A DNA stretch of 21,683 nucleotides from Lachnospiraceae bacterium (GTDB taxonomy: Bacteria; Bacillota; Clostridia; Lachnospirales; Lachnospiraceae). Below, piece after piece: positions 1 through 8,229 of this stretch (position 1 is the first letter of the stretch; the number at the start of each line of letters is the position of its first letter). The stretch covers positions 78,106 through 99,788 of the forward strand of contig JAAUZW010000039.1 of the NCBI GenBank assembly GCA_014804385.1, given 5' to 3'. The notes below the pieces were generated by a model, which saw only the letters and a list, made by a program, of their open reading frames with translations, was not told the DNA's origin and searched no databases. The translations under genes and the position numbers were made by a program.

Positions 1-756
1 CAAAGCATATAATGCCTCTATCTGCGCGCCTCTTGGCTGAAAGAACGCTTCCGTTTTTGTGTCGCCAACAGTGTCAATACTCTCATCTGTTGCGCCTCTA
101 TTGATCCCGTCCTCCGAGTCATCATATCTTGCCAGATCCTTGGAAACCGCAGGTTTGTGCCAGTTACGGGAATAGGTAATCAACTCCGCATCATCAATCA
201 CAATCGAATGCCGTTCAAACAAATCCAGAAAGGTCTCATAGAATAATCTGAAATTCTCACCGTCAGCCAAACTACTGAACCGATAATTCCACTCTATGCC
301 AGAGGTCAGCGCACTTTTGGAAATATTGGATGACCCTATAAATATCTCTCCGCTGTTTTCATAATGAAAAATATATGCCTTCGGATGAAATGACCGCTCC
401 TTGTCATTATAAAATCTTAAATCAACCCGATCTCCCAGTTCCTTCTTTATCAGAAACAAAGCCGAAGGCTGTGTAATCCCCAGATAATTGCCTGTAAGAA
501 TGCGAATCTGCACCCCTCTGTCCAATGCCGCCCGCAAATCCTTCAAAATCATCTTCACGCCTGATTCCATTAAAAAAGAGACAATAATATCAATGCGGAC
601 GGCTTTCTGCATACTCATTTTTAACTGGTAATACAGAAAACGTCCCCTGTTTCGGTCTCCTGTCATCACATCCGTCGGTTCAATGGACTCTATATGTAAT
701 TGTGTTTCCTGTGTCTCATCAATATTTATCTTTTTCGCAAAATCAAATTGAGCCAT
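1..756 (-). CDS. PLD-domain helicase-like protein (N-terminal part, runs off left edge)
   Basis: I translated this frame directly from the minus strand; it stays open for 252 codons to the window edge. Residues 50-160 form a phospholipase D-like (HKD) domain, with FHPKAYIF (H124, K126) followed by GSSNIS. In related proteins this domain precedes a superfamily II helicase core, and the last visible stretch (QPRGAQIEALYAL) resembles a helicase Q-motif entry, so the helicase part probably lies beyond the window. The ATG at 756 is preceded in frame by a TGA, which fixes the start; GGGGAG lies about 12 nt upstream. The start overlaps the end of the methyltransferase gene by 31 bp, so the two are probably co-transcribed and translationally coupled. 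PLD-helicase fusions occur in several DNA-processing and defence contexts. The PLD domain is well supported; the helicase is inferred from family architecture. Confidence 0.75.
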   Translation of the reverse strand, partial: MAQFDFAKKINIDETQETQLHIESIEPTDVMTGDRNRGRFLYYQLKMSMQKAVRIDIIVSFLMESGVKMILKDLRAALDRGVQIRILTGNYLGITQPSALFLIKKELGDRVDLRFYNDKERSFHPKAYIFHYENSGEIFIGSSNISKSALTSGIEWNYRFSSLADGENFRLFYETFLDLFERHSIVIDDAELITYSRNWHKPAVSKDLARYDDSEDGINRGATDESIDTVGDTKTEAFFQPRGAQIEALYAL

Positions 757-1316
757 TTTTCTTCACTTCTCCCCGGACGTGCATCAGAAGTTATCCATTC
801 TTCCTCTATTTGCAAATCCTCTATTTTACTTATAAAATCTGCAAATGTCTCCTCCGTCATATCCGTAAAATAGCGTCCGTTTCTCTCTCCCGAAAAAGTT
901 CCGTACTTGAAAGATGTATAAATAATACCATTCGGTTTCAAAGCAGTAATCATCTTGCGCATAACATCGGACAATTCATTCCTCGAAAGATGCAGAATGG
1001 AGGAACAGGCCCAGATACCGTCGTATTTGGATACCGCAGATAGCTCTTGAAAAAGCATATGGCGCACCTGAACACCTGTGTATTGAGATGCTAATTTACA
1101 CAATTCTTCTGAGCCGTCTATGGCCTCTACATGGTAGCCTTGATCGAGGAAGGCTTTTGTGTCACGACCAGAACCGCAGCCGAAGTCGAGAATCATGGCG
1201 GCGGCTGGGAGATGGGATAGGAAGCGGTTCTGGGTGGCTGAAAATTCTACGGAAATGGTGTTTTTGCAGAATTGATCGGCGTTTTGGTTGTAGTAGGTAA
1301 GCGTATTGTTTAGCAA
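726..1316 (-). CDS. Class I SAM-dependent methyltransferase
   Basis: The protein carries a Rossmann methyltransferase core: motif I ILDFGCGSGRD, the acidic post-I motif VEAIDGSEEL and a motif IV region IWACSSILHL. It resembles small TehB/UbiE-like methyltransferases that act on small molecules; there is no DNA-methylase NPPY or PCQ motif, so the substrate is unknown. An ATG at 1358 would give 210 residues, but the TTG at 1316 has GGGGG nine bases upstream and yields a start (LLNNTLTYYNQNADQF) that fits the family better, giving 196 residues; I prefer TTG. The 3' end overlaps the downstream PLD protein by 31 bp, so both probably belong to one transcript. The region just upstream holds four TTTGAGGG-like repeats. 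Confidence 0.85.
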   Translation of the reverse strand: MLNNTLTYYNQNADQFCKNTISVEFSATQNRFLSHLPAAAMILDFGCGSGRDTKAFLDQGYHVEAIDGSEELCKLASQYTGVQVRHMLFQELSAVSKYDGIWACSSILHLSRNELSDVMRKMITALKPNGIIYTSFKYGTFSGERNGRYFTDMTEETFADFISKIEDLQIEEEWITSDARPGRSEEKWLNLILRKR

Positions 1317-1375
1317 TTTATTTATCCCCCTATACAGAATATAAAACAATATCCTCATTTGCTTTTTCTATGAGA

Positions 1376-1442
1376 CCCTCAAACCATCCCCTCAAGTTTG
1401 CCCTTCATGAAAGGCCCTCAAATAGATTGGCAAACCCTCAAA
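1376..1442. repeat. Four short CCCTCAAA repeats upstream of the methyltransferase
   Basis: CCCTCAAA occurs at 1376-1383, 1415-1422 and 1435-1442, with a one-base variant CCCTCAAG at 1388-1395. On the strand of the downstream gene these read TTTGAGGG. Spacings are 12, 27 and 20 bp, so this is not a regular tandem array. They lie 60-125 bp upstream of the preferred TTG start, where a regulator could bind, but this may equally be degenerate sequence. Confidence 0.4.
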
Positions 1443-1478
1443 ACTTTAATTATCCTTTGTGAATGAAGCGTAGTCCTT

Positions 1479-1504
1479 TTTTAGTATTCAATTTTAGTAT
1501 TCAA
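1479..1504. repeat. Perfect 13-bp tandem duplication
   Basis: The 13-mer TTTTAGTATTCAA is present twice head to tail, at 1479-1491 and 1492-1504. It sits in the AT-rich gap between the phosphoesterase-NTPase gene and the methyltransferase. The second copy contains the stop of the out-of-frame coding-like tail described at 1494-1672. It is likely a slippage duplication; no function is visible. Confidence 0.6.
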
Positions 1505-1672
1505 ATAGTTGCATGGCAATATTACTTATGTCAGCATATCTTATATCAGCATACAGCATAGTCACTTCACATAAAATATCTTCCTTGTATCCAAGTAATT
1601 CTTCTGATTTAATTACTCTGTATCGCAAACGTTTCCGTTGCTCTAATTCAGTCCTAATGCAGCATTTTTCTG
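1494..1672 (-). pseudogene. Out-of-frame coding-like tail after the phosphoesterase-NTPase gene
   Basis: Downstream of the annotated stop of the phosphoesterase-NTPase gene, a different minus-strand frame stays open for about 55 codons. It reads as a charged helical peptide (RTELEQRKRLRYRVIKSEE, then GYKEDILCEVTMLYADIRYA) and ends in QLFEY. The two frames would join if one base were added to the A5 run of the coding strand (plus-strand T5 at 1665-1669), extending the upstream protein by about 50 residues. This could be a homopolymer frameshift, a sequencing error or a chance open frame. There is no start codon or ribosome site of its own. Confidence 0.3.
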
Positions 1673-4600
1673 GTCTTCAATATATAATTTTTTATAATTG
1701 AATTCAAGTAAATTGCACACACGTTCCTTATCTTTACTATCATACTGATAAGATGATAAATATGACGCTATAATATTTTTCATAATATTCTTTGAGAACG
1801 AGCCCAACTTCCTTTTCCCAGTCAAGCATCTTTCTATATCATCAACAGGCAATTTATCATCTGTGATTCTAAGTTTAAACTCCACATTTACCATATCAAA
1901 AAATGCAGATTGCATTCTCTCCTTATATGCTATAATATCATTTTCTAGCAAATCGCACTCCCAACAATAAGCAAGATTATCTACATTAATTTCTATAAAT
2001 TCTGACCATAAAATACTTACATAATCCTTTATTAAACTTAAAAGTGCATCCTTTTCTGGAATTTTTGCTTCCTTTCCTTCCTTCACTTTCTTTTCCACAA
2101 TCTCAATTATTTTATCAGTCTCGGTAGATACTCTGTTACATAAAAACCCAATCAATTTCAAATTAGAGCTTCCCATCAATTCTATCATATCTGTTCTTGG
2201 CTGATTTTTTATCTTTGTTGCATAATTTTTCAAAATATCTCCCTGAAATTCAATCATACGAAGCAACTTTATAAAATCATTAAATATTACATCCAAATAC
2301 TCATCTGCTCTCTTTTGGACTTCTTCCTTTTCTTTTTCCTCCTCTATATCGTCTTGCCGTATCTTCTTATTCTCTTGAATTTGTGGAATTTCACTGTTTT
2401 CAGGAATACTATATATTTCGTTCAATTTTTCCAACACATCTGAATTAATCTTTTTCAAAAATTCTTTTTGGTCTTCATATTTAAACTCTTTGTATTCAGA
2501 TAATAATTCGGCACTAATAGATTGCAATTTAGGTAATATCTCATGTTGTGGATTCATACTATAAGCCATAAACAAGCCAATATTATAGTTCTTTTCTAAT
2601 GATAAATTTAATAAAATTTCCTTTGTTTTTTTATCTCTTTCCTCAGGAGATAAGACTTCTACAATATAGCTACCTGCAAAATAATAGTACATATAATCAT
2701 ACTTAAACTTGTACTTATCATTTCTTTCTTCTAAAATTTTGTATTGCACTAATCTTTGAATAATCTTTACAGAATTTCCCATTAATCGTGGATAATTCTC
2801 ATTGTAATTAGCTATTGATTCTAAAACATATTGTTCATCAAATGTTGCACTCTCATCATTTGAGTATAAATCATATGCCAAAATCTCTAATAATGTTCTA
2901 TAGGCTAGAGCCATTTTGGAGTCTTGCTCTGAAATATCATTAATTTTATCTCTAATAAGGCAATCATATACATATGAAAATCTACTATAGTCAGTATTCA
3001 TTGCTTCTGAATTTTCCATATACGAAAGCACAAGCAAAAACTCTAATGGTGTATTTCTAAAATATCCATTTTTCAGGACATTTTGCATCTGAGATAATTT
3101 ATCTTTTCTCTTCCCATCAAATTCTTTAGAATTTATGTCCTGTTCAGGATCTTCTAATAAAAGCCACTTGTCAACAATTTTACTCTTTCCATAACGCCGT
3201 AATTGCGTAATTTCTAATGTATAAAACATATTGTTAATAAAATCGTTTGTTTCCAAATTCTTTGCAACATCCACCAAGCTATTCCTATTATTTTCTGTAA
3301 GAATAACTATATCAAACTGAGTGTTAATATATTCCAAAAAAACTTTTTGGGATTTATCTCCTAAAATAGTTTCATCAAAATCATCAATTAAACATACTCT
3401 ATTCTCTTTTTCCTTTTGCAGAATCTCATCTACATTCAAATTATAGTATGATGACTTATACGCCTCTCTTATTAAAGTATTTGTATCATCCTCATTCGCT
3501 GATCTAATATCTCCGACATCAATAAATATTGGAAACAAATCCATACTATAAAAAATCACGAAGAGTCTTTTTAGTAGTGCTGTTTTCCCATATTCTTTAT
3601 CACCATTTATCAATACTTTCTTTTGTGTTTGTATTATATTTAAAATACTTTCCTGTCCTCTATATAATTGAGTTTTATTAGAATTATTCAAATTCTCTCC
3701 TTTTAACGGAGGAAAGACATATATATCTGAAAGCAATAATGGCGATTTGTATTTGCTTGATATATCAATCTCTATATCCTCCAATCGCTCTCTTAATTCT
3801 CTGGCAATACTTATTCTATATTTTGAATATCTATTTCTTTCAAACCGACGTGCTTTTGAATCAATTACTCGTTCAAACAATTTTCCATTCCATGAATATG
3901 TATAAAAGAATTCAATATTATCCTCTAAATTAACCTTGAAAATATTAAATCCACTTTGGTCAGGTTCTTCTGTACTATATAATTGATTACCCTTGATAAA
4001 ATAATTTGTAGTACTATCATAATTTGTCTTTTGAACAAATTGAGAAAAATGATCATGTCCTATTAATATGATATCTGAATATTCCTTATGATAGTTTTCC
4101 CAATTTTCAACTCCTTTCCAATGAAACCAATTTTCCCCATGGTGCATTAATGTTATTACAATATCGTCTTCATTCTTTTTATCAATTCCTTCTGGTACAC
4201 TAAAAAGCATATCTTTTTTTTCGTGCAAAGATGAACACCACGCAGTATTTAAGCAATGTAACTTTATATTATATTTCCCCAGTTTTTCATTTATAATCAC
4301 GTTCTGGGTAAAAATGCTATTTCTTCTATTAAGGGATGCCAATTTCTTTTCTGCGTAATAATTCACAAAATTAAAATAGTTTGCCTGAATGGATGTACAT
4401 ATCTCCATTGTAGTATCATCATTCATGTCCAGTTCACTGGACTTTATAACCGTAGTACGAACTTTGTTTTCCTTACTAGCGAAATCACAATCATGATTCC
4501 CTGGTACAAAAATAAACTGAACATATATTTCAAAACTTCTACTTATAATCTTCTCATAAATATCATCAAAAAAATTCTCAGCTAAACCGTACTGCTCTTC

Positions 4601-4774
4601 TGTACCTGAGAAAGCAACATCCCCCGTGACACAAATTAGTAGCATCGTTTCTTTTGCATTTCTCACCACTTCAAAAATAGCACCAACAATAGAATTGGTT
4701 CTTTGCAATAAAATATCCAAATCACTTTTTTGCTTAATGTGAATATCTGTTAATTGGGCAATAATCAACTCCAT
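1643..4774 (-). CDS. Calcineurin-like metallophosphoesterase fused to a STAND/NACHT-like NTPase
   Basis: This 1043-residue protein has two recognisable parts. Residues 1-300 are a calcineurin-like phosphoesterase with the full metal-ligand set: D10-x-H12, GD at 51-52, GNHD at 92-95, a histidine pair at 211-212 and GHDH at 239-242. After a linker ending near YVFPPLKGEN comes a P-loop NTPase, with Walker A GDKEYGKT at 391-398 and Walker B VCLIDDFDE at 460-468. The remainder is helical and charged, with a likely coiled coil near residue 800. An enzymatic N-terminus, a STAND-like ATPase and a long helical C-terminus is the plan of bacterial NLR-like defence proteins. That would make the phosphoesterase the effector (nuclease or nucleotide phosphodiesterase) and the C-terminus the sensor; this is inference. 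The start has GGAGGA seven bases upstream. The gene is far more AT-rich than its neighbours, suggesting transfer, and may be frameshifted near its end. Confidence 0.85.
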   Translation of the reverse strand: MELIIAQLTDIHIKQKSDLDILLQRTNSIVGAIFEVVRNAKETMLLICVTGDVAFSGTEEQYGLAENFFDDIYEKIISRSFEIYVQFIFVPGNHDCDFASKENKVRTTVIKSSELDMNDDTTMEICTSIQANYFNFVNYYAEKKLASLNRRNSIFTQNVIINEKLGKYNIKLHCLNTAWCSSLHEKKDMLFSVPEGIDKKNEDDIVITLMHHGENWFHWKGVENWENYHKEYSDIILIGHDHFSQFVQKTNYDSTTNYFIKGNQLYSTEEPDQSGFNIFKVNLEDNIEFFYTYSWNGKLFERVIDSKARRFERNRYSKYRISIARELRERLEDIEIDISSKYKSPLLLSDIYVFPPLKGENLNNSNKTQLYRGQESILNIIQTQKKVLINGDKEYGKTALLKRLFVIFYSMDLFPIFIDVGDIRSANEDDTNTLIREAYKSSYYNLNVDEILQKEKENRVCLIDDFDETILGDKSQKVFLEYINTQFDIVILTENNRNSLVDVAKNLETNDFINNMFYTLEITQLRRYGKSKIVDKWLLLEDPEQDINSKEFDGKRKDKLSQMQNVLKNGYFRNTPLEFLLVLSYMENSEAMNTDYSRFSYVYDCLIRDKINDISEQDSKMALAYRTLLEILAYDLYSNDESATFDEQYVLESIANYNENYPRLMGNSVKIIQRLVQYKILEERNDKYKFKYDYMYYYFAGSYIVEVLSPEERDKKTKEILLNLSLEKNYNIGLFMAYSMNPQHEILPKLQSISAELLSEYKEFKYEDQKEFLKKINSDVLEKLNEIYSIPENSEIPQIQENKKIRQDDIEEEKEKEEVQKRADEYLDVIFNDFIKLLRMIEFQGDILKNYATKIKNQPRTDMIELMGSSNLKLIGFLCNRVSTETDKIIEIVEKKVKEGKEAKIPEKDALLSLIKDYVSILWSEFIEINVDNLAYCWECDLLENDIIAYKERMQSAFFDMVNVEFKLRITDDKLPVDDIERCLTGKRKLGSFSKNIMKNIIASYLSSYQYDSKDKERVCNLLEFNYKKLYIEDQKNAALGLN

Positions 4775-4846
4775 TTTTTCTTCCTCCGTTCCTTCACAAA
4801 TATTAGCTAATCATATGTTTTTAATAATAATCTACTTTTATAAAAC

Positions 4847-4868
4847 AGTTCATATCATTTTATGAACT
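4847..4868 (-). terminator. Hairpin overlapping the small ORF stop, upstream of the phosphoesterase gene
   Basis: A perfect 8-bp inverted repeat, AGTTCATA (4847-4854) and TATGAACT (4861-4868), encloses a 6-nt loop. On the minus strand it is followed by GTTTTATAAAAG, only a weak U-tract. It overlaps the stop codon of the 75-residue ORF and lies about 75 bp upstream of the phosphoesterase-NTPase start. It may be a weak terminator or an operator; the sequence does not decide. Confidence 0.35.
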
Positions 4869-5082
4869 TGCTGACTCCCGCCAGAACTGCTCTAGTATTA
4901 TGCGTATTCCCATAATCGACTAAAAACTGTTTTATTATCCTTTCAATTGCTATAGGTCTGCCCAACATCATCACAATATCCATAATGAATACAGCGAATA
5001 TATTGTTATCTGGGATTATTTTGCTCCCATTATATATTACATAGGTCATATTATCAATATATAAAAAGGCATCAATTTTCAC
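4855..5082 (-). CDS. Small hypothetical protein (75 aa), doubtful
   Basis: This open frame starts at GTG (5082), with an in-frame TAG two codons upstream and only a weak AGCAG before it; an internal ATG would give a shorter form. I do not recognise the product. It is mostly hydrophobic and basic, with a central nonpolar stretch (NNIFAVFIMDIVMMLG) and a basic C-terminus ending SKFIK. It precedes the phosphoesterase-NTPase gene in the same direction, and its stop lies inside a hairpin. It could be a small partner gene, a fragment of a lost gene or chance in AT-rich DNA. Confidence 0.3.
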   Translation of the reverse strand: MKIDAFLYIDNMTYVIYNGSKIIPDNNIFAVFIMDIVMMLGRPIAIERIIKQFLVDYGNTHNTRAVLAGVSKFIK

Positions 5083-5334
5083 CTGCTAATGTGATTTCTC
5101 TCGCTACTATTTACTAGAGTGAATTAAGAGCAGCATCAAAAACTCAACTTTCGTCTATTGCAATCCATATCCATGAAAAATTTACATAAAAAAAGAATTT
5201 CCTCTCTCTAATAAATCCTCATTCCACAACATCCCAGCTCAAAGCAAGATGCCTTGAATAAATTTCATCAGACAAAAGGAAATTCGTCATTCACTAATAT
5301 TTATAATTTCAGATCATTAAATCATTCTCGCACA
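5083..5334. other. AT-rich gap after the methyltransferase gene, no gene seen
   Basis: I find no convincing coding frame, RNA gene or clear terminator here. The cytosine methyltransferase stop at 5335 has no obvious hairpin plus U-tract behind it, so transcription of the restriction operon might read through toward the phosphoesterase-NTPase gene. Confidence 0.4.
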
Positions 5335-6723
5335 TCATTCTTCTGCTTCAAATATCTCCGAAAGTTGTTTCTCCATCTGATTCACAAGATTTACTACCAA
5401 TGCATTTCCCATCATGAAACGACGTTTATTCACCGGCATTTCCATAATCTCGCCACCCACAAGACACTCCTTGGTCCAATCAGATGGAAAGCCTTGAATC
5501 CGTTCAACTTCAATAGGAGTGAGCAACCGTATCTCTCCAGTCTTTTTGTCTCTGACAATATGAGTCGTCCTACTAAATGTACCTTCGCTCGTGAGCATCG
5601 TTCTTGCGGGTTTATCATATTCGTCTATCATAGGTACTGGACCCTCAGAAAAAATATACTCATGTCCATTCTTTGCTTTTCTCGGAAGTTTCTTTGCCCC
5701 TTTAATATACTGCCAAGTCTTATGCGCGGCATCTGAAAGACGTTCATTCGTCTCATCGCTATGGTCACCCTTCTCTTCATCATAATACAATCGTTCACTC
5801 GGTATGAAAAACTCCTTATCAACATCCCCATCTTCCATGATATCTCCTAGCGTAATCTGTTCCCCATCATATAACGGAGCCGTCTTCAGCGTATATGCTA
5901 TTCCATCCTTCATAATACCAGTGTTCTCAAATATAAATGCAAAATTGCTTGATAATTCACCCACACTTCCTGCCAATTTCTTTATTTCTATCTCTTCTAC
6001 ATCACTCTCTTCTACTGAAAAACTCTTCGCAAAAAATCCTTCTTTGAGAAGAATCTTACCCATGCTCGTCTTATGCAATTTATCATCTGACGCATCATTA
6101 TATCCCACTGTATCTGTAATACGTTTTGCATAGGATGTATCATTGCGGTAAGCGAAAATGAATATACGCCGGCGTCGTTGTTGATAGCCATACTCGGCTG
6201 CATTGATGACACGCCATTCCACTGTATATCCAAGATCTCGAAAGCACGCCAGTATTATTGCAAAATCTCGTCCTCTCTGACTTGCGGGGCTCTTAATGAG
6301 TCTATCGACATTCTCTAACAAAACGAAGGGCGCACCCTTTTTTTCCAACATCTCTCTGATATCCCACCAAAGAACGCCTTTTTTCCCCTCCAATCCCTTT
6401 GATGTAGCCAATGACGATGCCACAGAATAATCCTGACACGGGAACCCACCAACGAGCAGATTATGATCTGGCACTGTAGTCTTATCCACTGCATTAATAT
6501 CTGTATTGGTCTTGTCTTCCCCGTTAAGATCTAAACAAGAGCCAAATCTATTCACATAACAGTCATGTGCCCACTGAATCTTCTTGTCCGCAGGCTCCCA
6601 CTGGCTAAACCACACAGTTTCCCACTTTTCAGGTTTGGAAGTATCCTCTATAGCCTTGATAGAATTGAGCCCACACCTAAATCCGCCTACACCTGCAAAC
6701 AATTCACAAACTGTCTTTTTCAT
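5335..6723 (-). CDS. dcm: DNA (cytosine-5-)-methyltransferase, Dcm-like
   Basis: The 462-residue protein has the cytosine-5 methylase motifs in order. Motif I is ELFAGVGGFRCGLN at 7-20, motif IV GGFPCQDYS has catalytic Cys96, motif VI is LLENVD at 135-140, and motif VIII is QQRRRRIF at 181-188. A target-recognition region (about 200-370) follows, then motif IX (LLTPIEVERIQGFPSDW) and motif X (MMGNALVVNLV). It transfers a methyl group from SAM to C5 of cytosine and should protect host DNA from the linked Sau3AI-like enzyme. Sau3AI methylases modify the C of GATC; that site here is inferred from the partner. The start has AAGGAGAG six bases upstream. It is the last gene of the operon, 48 bp after the endonuclease. 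Placing the methylase last is unusual, because protection would be made after restriction. Confidence 0.95.
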   Translation of the reverse strand: MKKTVCELFAGVGGFRCGLNSIKAIEDTSKPEKWETVWFSQWEPADKKIQWAHDCYVNRFGSCLDLNGEDKTNTDINAVDKTTVPDHNLLVGGFPCQDYSVASSLATSKGLEGKKGVLWWDIREMLEKKGAPFVLLENVDRLIKSPASQRGRDFAIILACFRDLGYTVEWRVINAAEYGYQQRRRRIFIFAYRNDTSYAKRITDTVGYNDASDDKLHKTSMGKILLKEGFFAKSFSVEESDVEEIEIKKLAGSVGELSSNFAFIFENTGIMKDGIAYTLKTAPLYDGEQITLGDIMEDGDVDKEFFIPSERLYYDEEKGDHSDETNERLSDAAHKTWQYIKGAKKLPRKAKNGHEYIFSEGPVPMIDEYDKPARTMLTSEGTFSRTTHIVRDKKTGEIRLLTPIEVERIQGFPSDWTKECLVGGEIMEMPVNKRRFMMGNALVVNLVNQMEKQLSEIFEAEE

Positions 6724-6771
6724 TCGACTCTCTCCTTGCCCGATATTGTTATCACATCAATCATATCATAA

Positions 6772-8229
6772 TCAATAGATTTGATCAACCTTTATTTCAT
6801 CATCTATTTGGGCATAAATATATGTATTATTCAACCAAAAACATTGCTTCGGATATCGCCTGCCATCCGGCAATTCATAAGTATCCTGTGCATTCTGGGC
6901 GTGCGGTCTTACATGACAGACCGGATTCTCAGATGCTTTCGGCAGATTATTTCTCCATGCACCATTGACCAGCATCACTCGAAGTCCTTCTGTTATGACC
7001 TGCTTTGTTCTTTCCCATACAGATCTCACTTCCGTTTCAAGATCATCATATGGCATGTTCCAAAACTGACATCCACGAAGACGTAAAACATCGTTCTGAT
7101 CATATTTAAAGACTACAAACAAGAATCGCGTCTCTTTGAGATAATTTCCAAAGGTAGAATCATCCCACTCTTCCTGAATCAACTCTTTAAAACGAAATGT
7201 AGGAAAAGACATGCTTTCCTTGATCCGATCATTCTTCCCTACCCTTATCGTTTTGACAACAACACCCGCTTTTTCAAACTCTTCCGCATGGTTCCCTTTT
7301 ATACCCAGTATCCTGTATGCCAATATCGCTTCCAGATTCTTGGGCTTTTTCTCTCTATCAACATTAAATTCCATGCACAGCTCACTTACGGAATATCCAC
7401 GATATCTGTCAATCTTATTTATGACATAATCTTCAAAGGAATCTACCGTTTTATCCTGTATGATTGGTTCATATGTCACCGTCCCTGGCACGATATAGTT
7501 ATTCAACACATACGTCATATAAGAATTCTTAAAGGCAAATGCCCTCGGCTTTGCTAGTTCATCACTAAACGGCTGTTTTCTACGATTTTTGGATGTTGCT
7601 GCTTTTGGTGCGGCACCCAGATAAAGTGTATCACCTTCTGACAGTTCATGTGCTTTACCTGCTTTGATTTTAGAAACAATGATATAATAATCGTGCTGGA
7701 TTATCTTCACATCCTGCTCTGGTGGTGTAAATAGTCTGGAATATCTAATCTTGTAATCAAGGTTATATGCTATCTCTTCCTTGTAAAGATAATATACCAA
7801 CAAAATGAGCTTCGATTTATTCCAGAAATGGCTCTCTTCAAATTTCTCATTCACTACCTGACAATAATCAATCATGGTCAATATCAGCCTTTCTTTTGCT
7901 GATAAAGTGCCATTTTTATTTTCTCGATATGGGGTAACTTTCAGTTCTACCCCAGCTTCATAAAAATCTGCACGAGAATCACTGTTACAAGCATAATGGA
8001 AAAAACTTTCTTCAATGATCTGCCCCAGATTTCCCTTATTTCGTTTTGTCACTGACACCTTTGCCGAACCATAAGGTGCTCGAGTTTCTCGCAACATCAT
8101 CGGTTGCCGGTCTTCATCTTCTTCCAATATCTGCCTGAATGTCTTACCGACCATTCTCTGAGAATATTTTTCTATTGATTTTGGATCCGTTCTGTCATAT
8201 TCAGCAATATAATCCATGTTCACCATCAT
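6772..8229 (-). CDS. Sau3AI-like type II restriction endonuclease, MutH/Sau3AI family
   Basis: The 485-residue length matches Sau3AI (about 489). The N-terminal MutH-type catalytic domain is visible as GNLGQIIEE (67-74) and DFYEAGVELKVTPY (88-101), giving the D-x6-E-x-K metal triad D88, E95 and K97. The centre carries KAHELSEGDTLYLG. The C-terminal half has the Sau3AI signatures RIKESMSFPTFRF, CHVRPHAQN and CFWLNNTYIYAQI. In Sau3AI the C-terminal half is a catalytically dead MutH-like domain that binds a second site and activates cleavage. Recognition of GATC is the family expectation, not proven here. Possible starts are the ATG pair at 8229/8226 or the ATG at 8217 (MDYIAEYD); GAGG sits too close to the first and is spaced 12 nt from the last. 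The gene overlaps the end of vsr, so the two are probably coupled. Confidence 0.92.
   Translation of the reverse strand: MMVNMDYIAEYDRTDPKSIEKYSQRMVGKTFRQILEEDEDRQPMMLRETRAPYGSAKVSVTKRNKGNLGQIIEESFFHYACNSDSRADFYEAGVELKVTPYRENKNGTLSAKERLILTMIDYCQVVNEKFEESHFWNKSKLILLVYYLYKEEIAYNLDYKIRYSRLFTPPEQDVKIIQHDYYIIVSKIKAGKAHELSEGDTLYLGAAPKAATSKNRRKQPFSDELAKPRAFAFKNSYMTYVLNNYIVPGTVTYEPIIQDKTVDSFEDYVINKIDRYRGYSVSELCMEFNVDREKKPKNLEAILAYRILGIKGNHAEEFEKAGVVVKTIRVGKNDRIKESMSFPTFRFKELIQEEWDDSTFGNYLKETRFLFVVFKYDQNDVLRLRGCQFWNMPYDDLETEVRSVWERTKQVITEGLRVMLVNGAWRNNLPKASENPVCHVRPHAQNAQDTYELPDGRRYPKQCFWLNNTYIYAQIDDEIKVDQIY

Noticed and set aside
1376..1442. CRISPR array
   Set aside because: The repeat units are only 8 bp with irregular spacing, there are no cas genes, and no spacer structure is visible.
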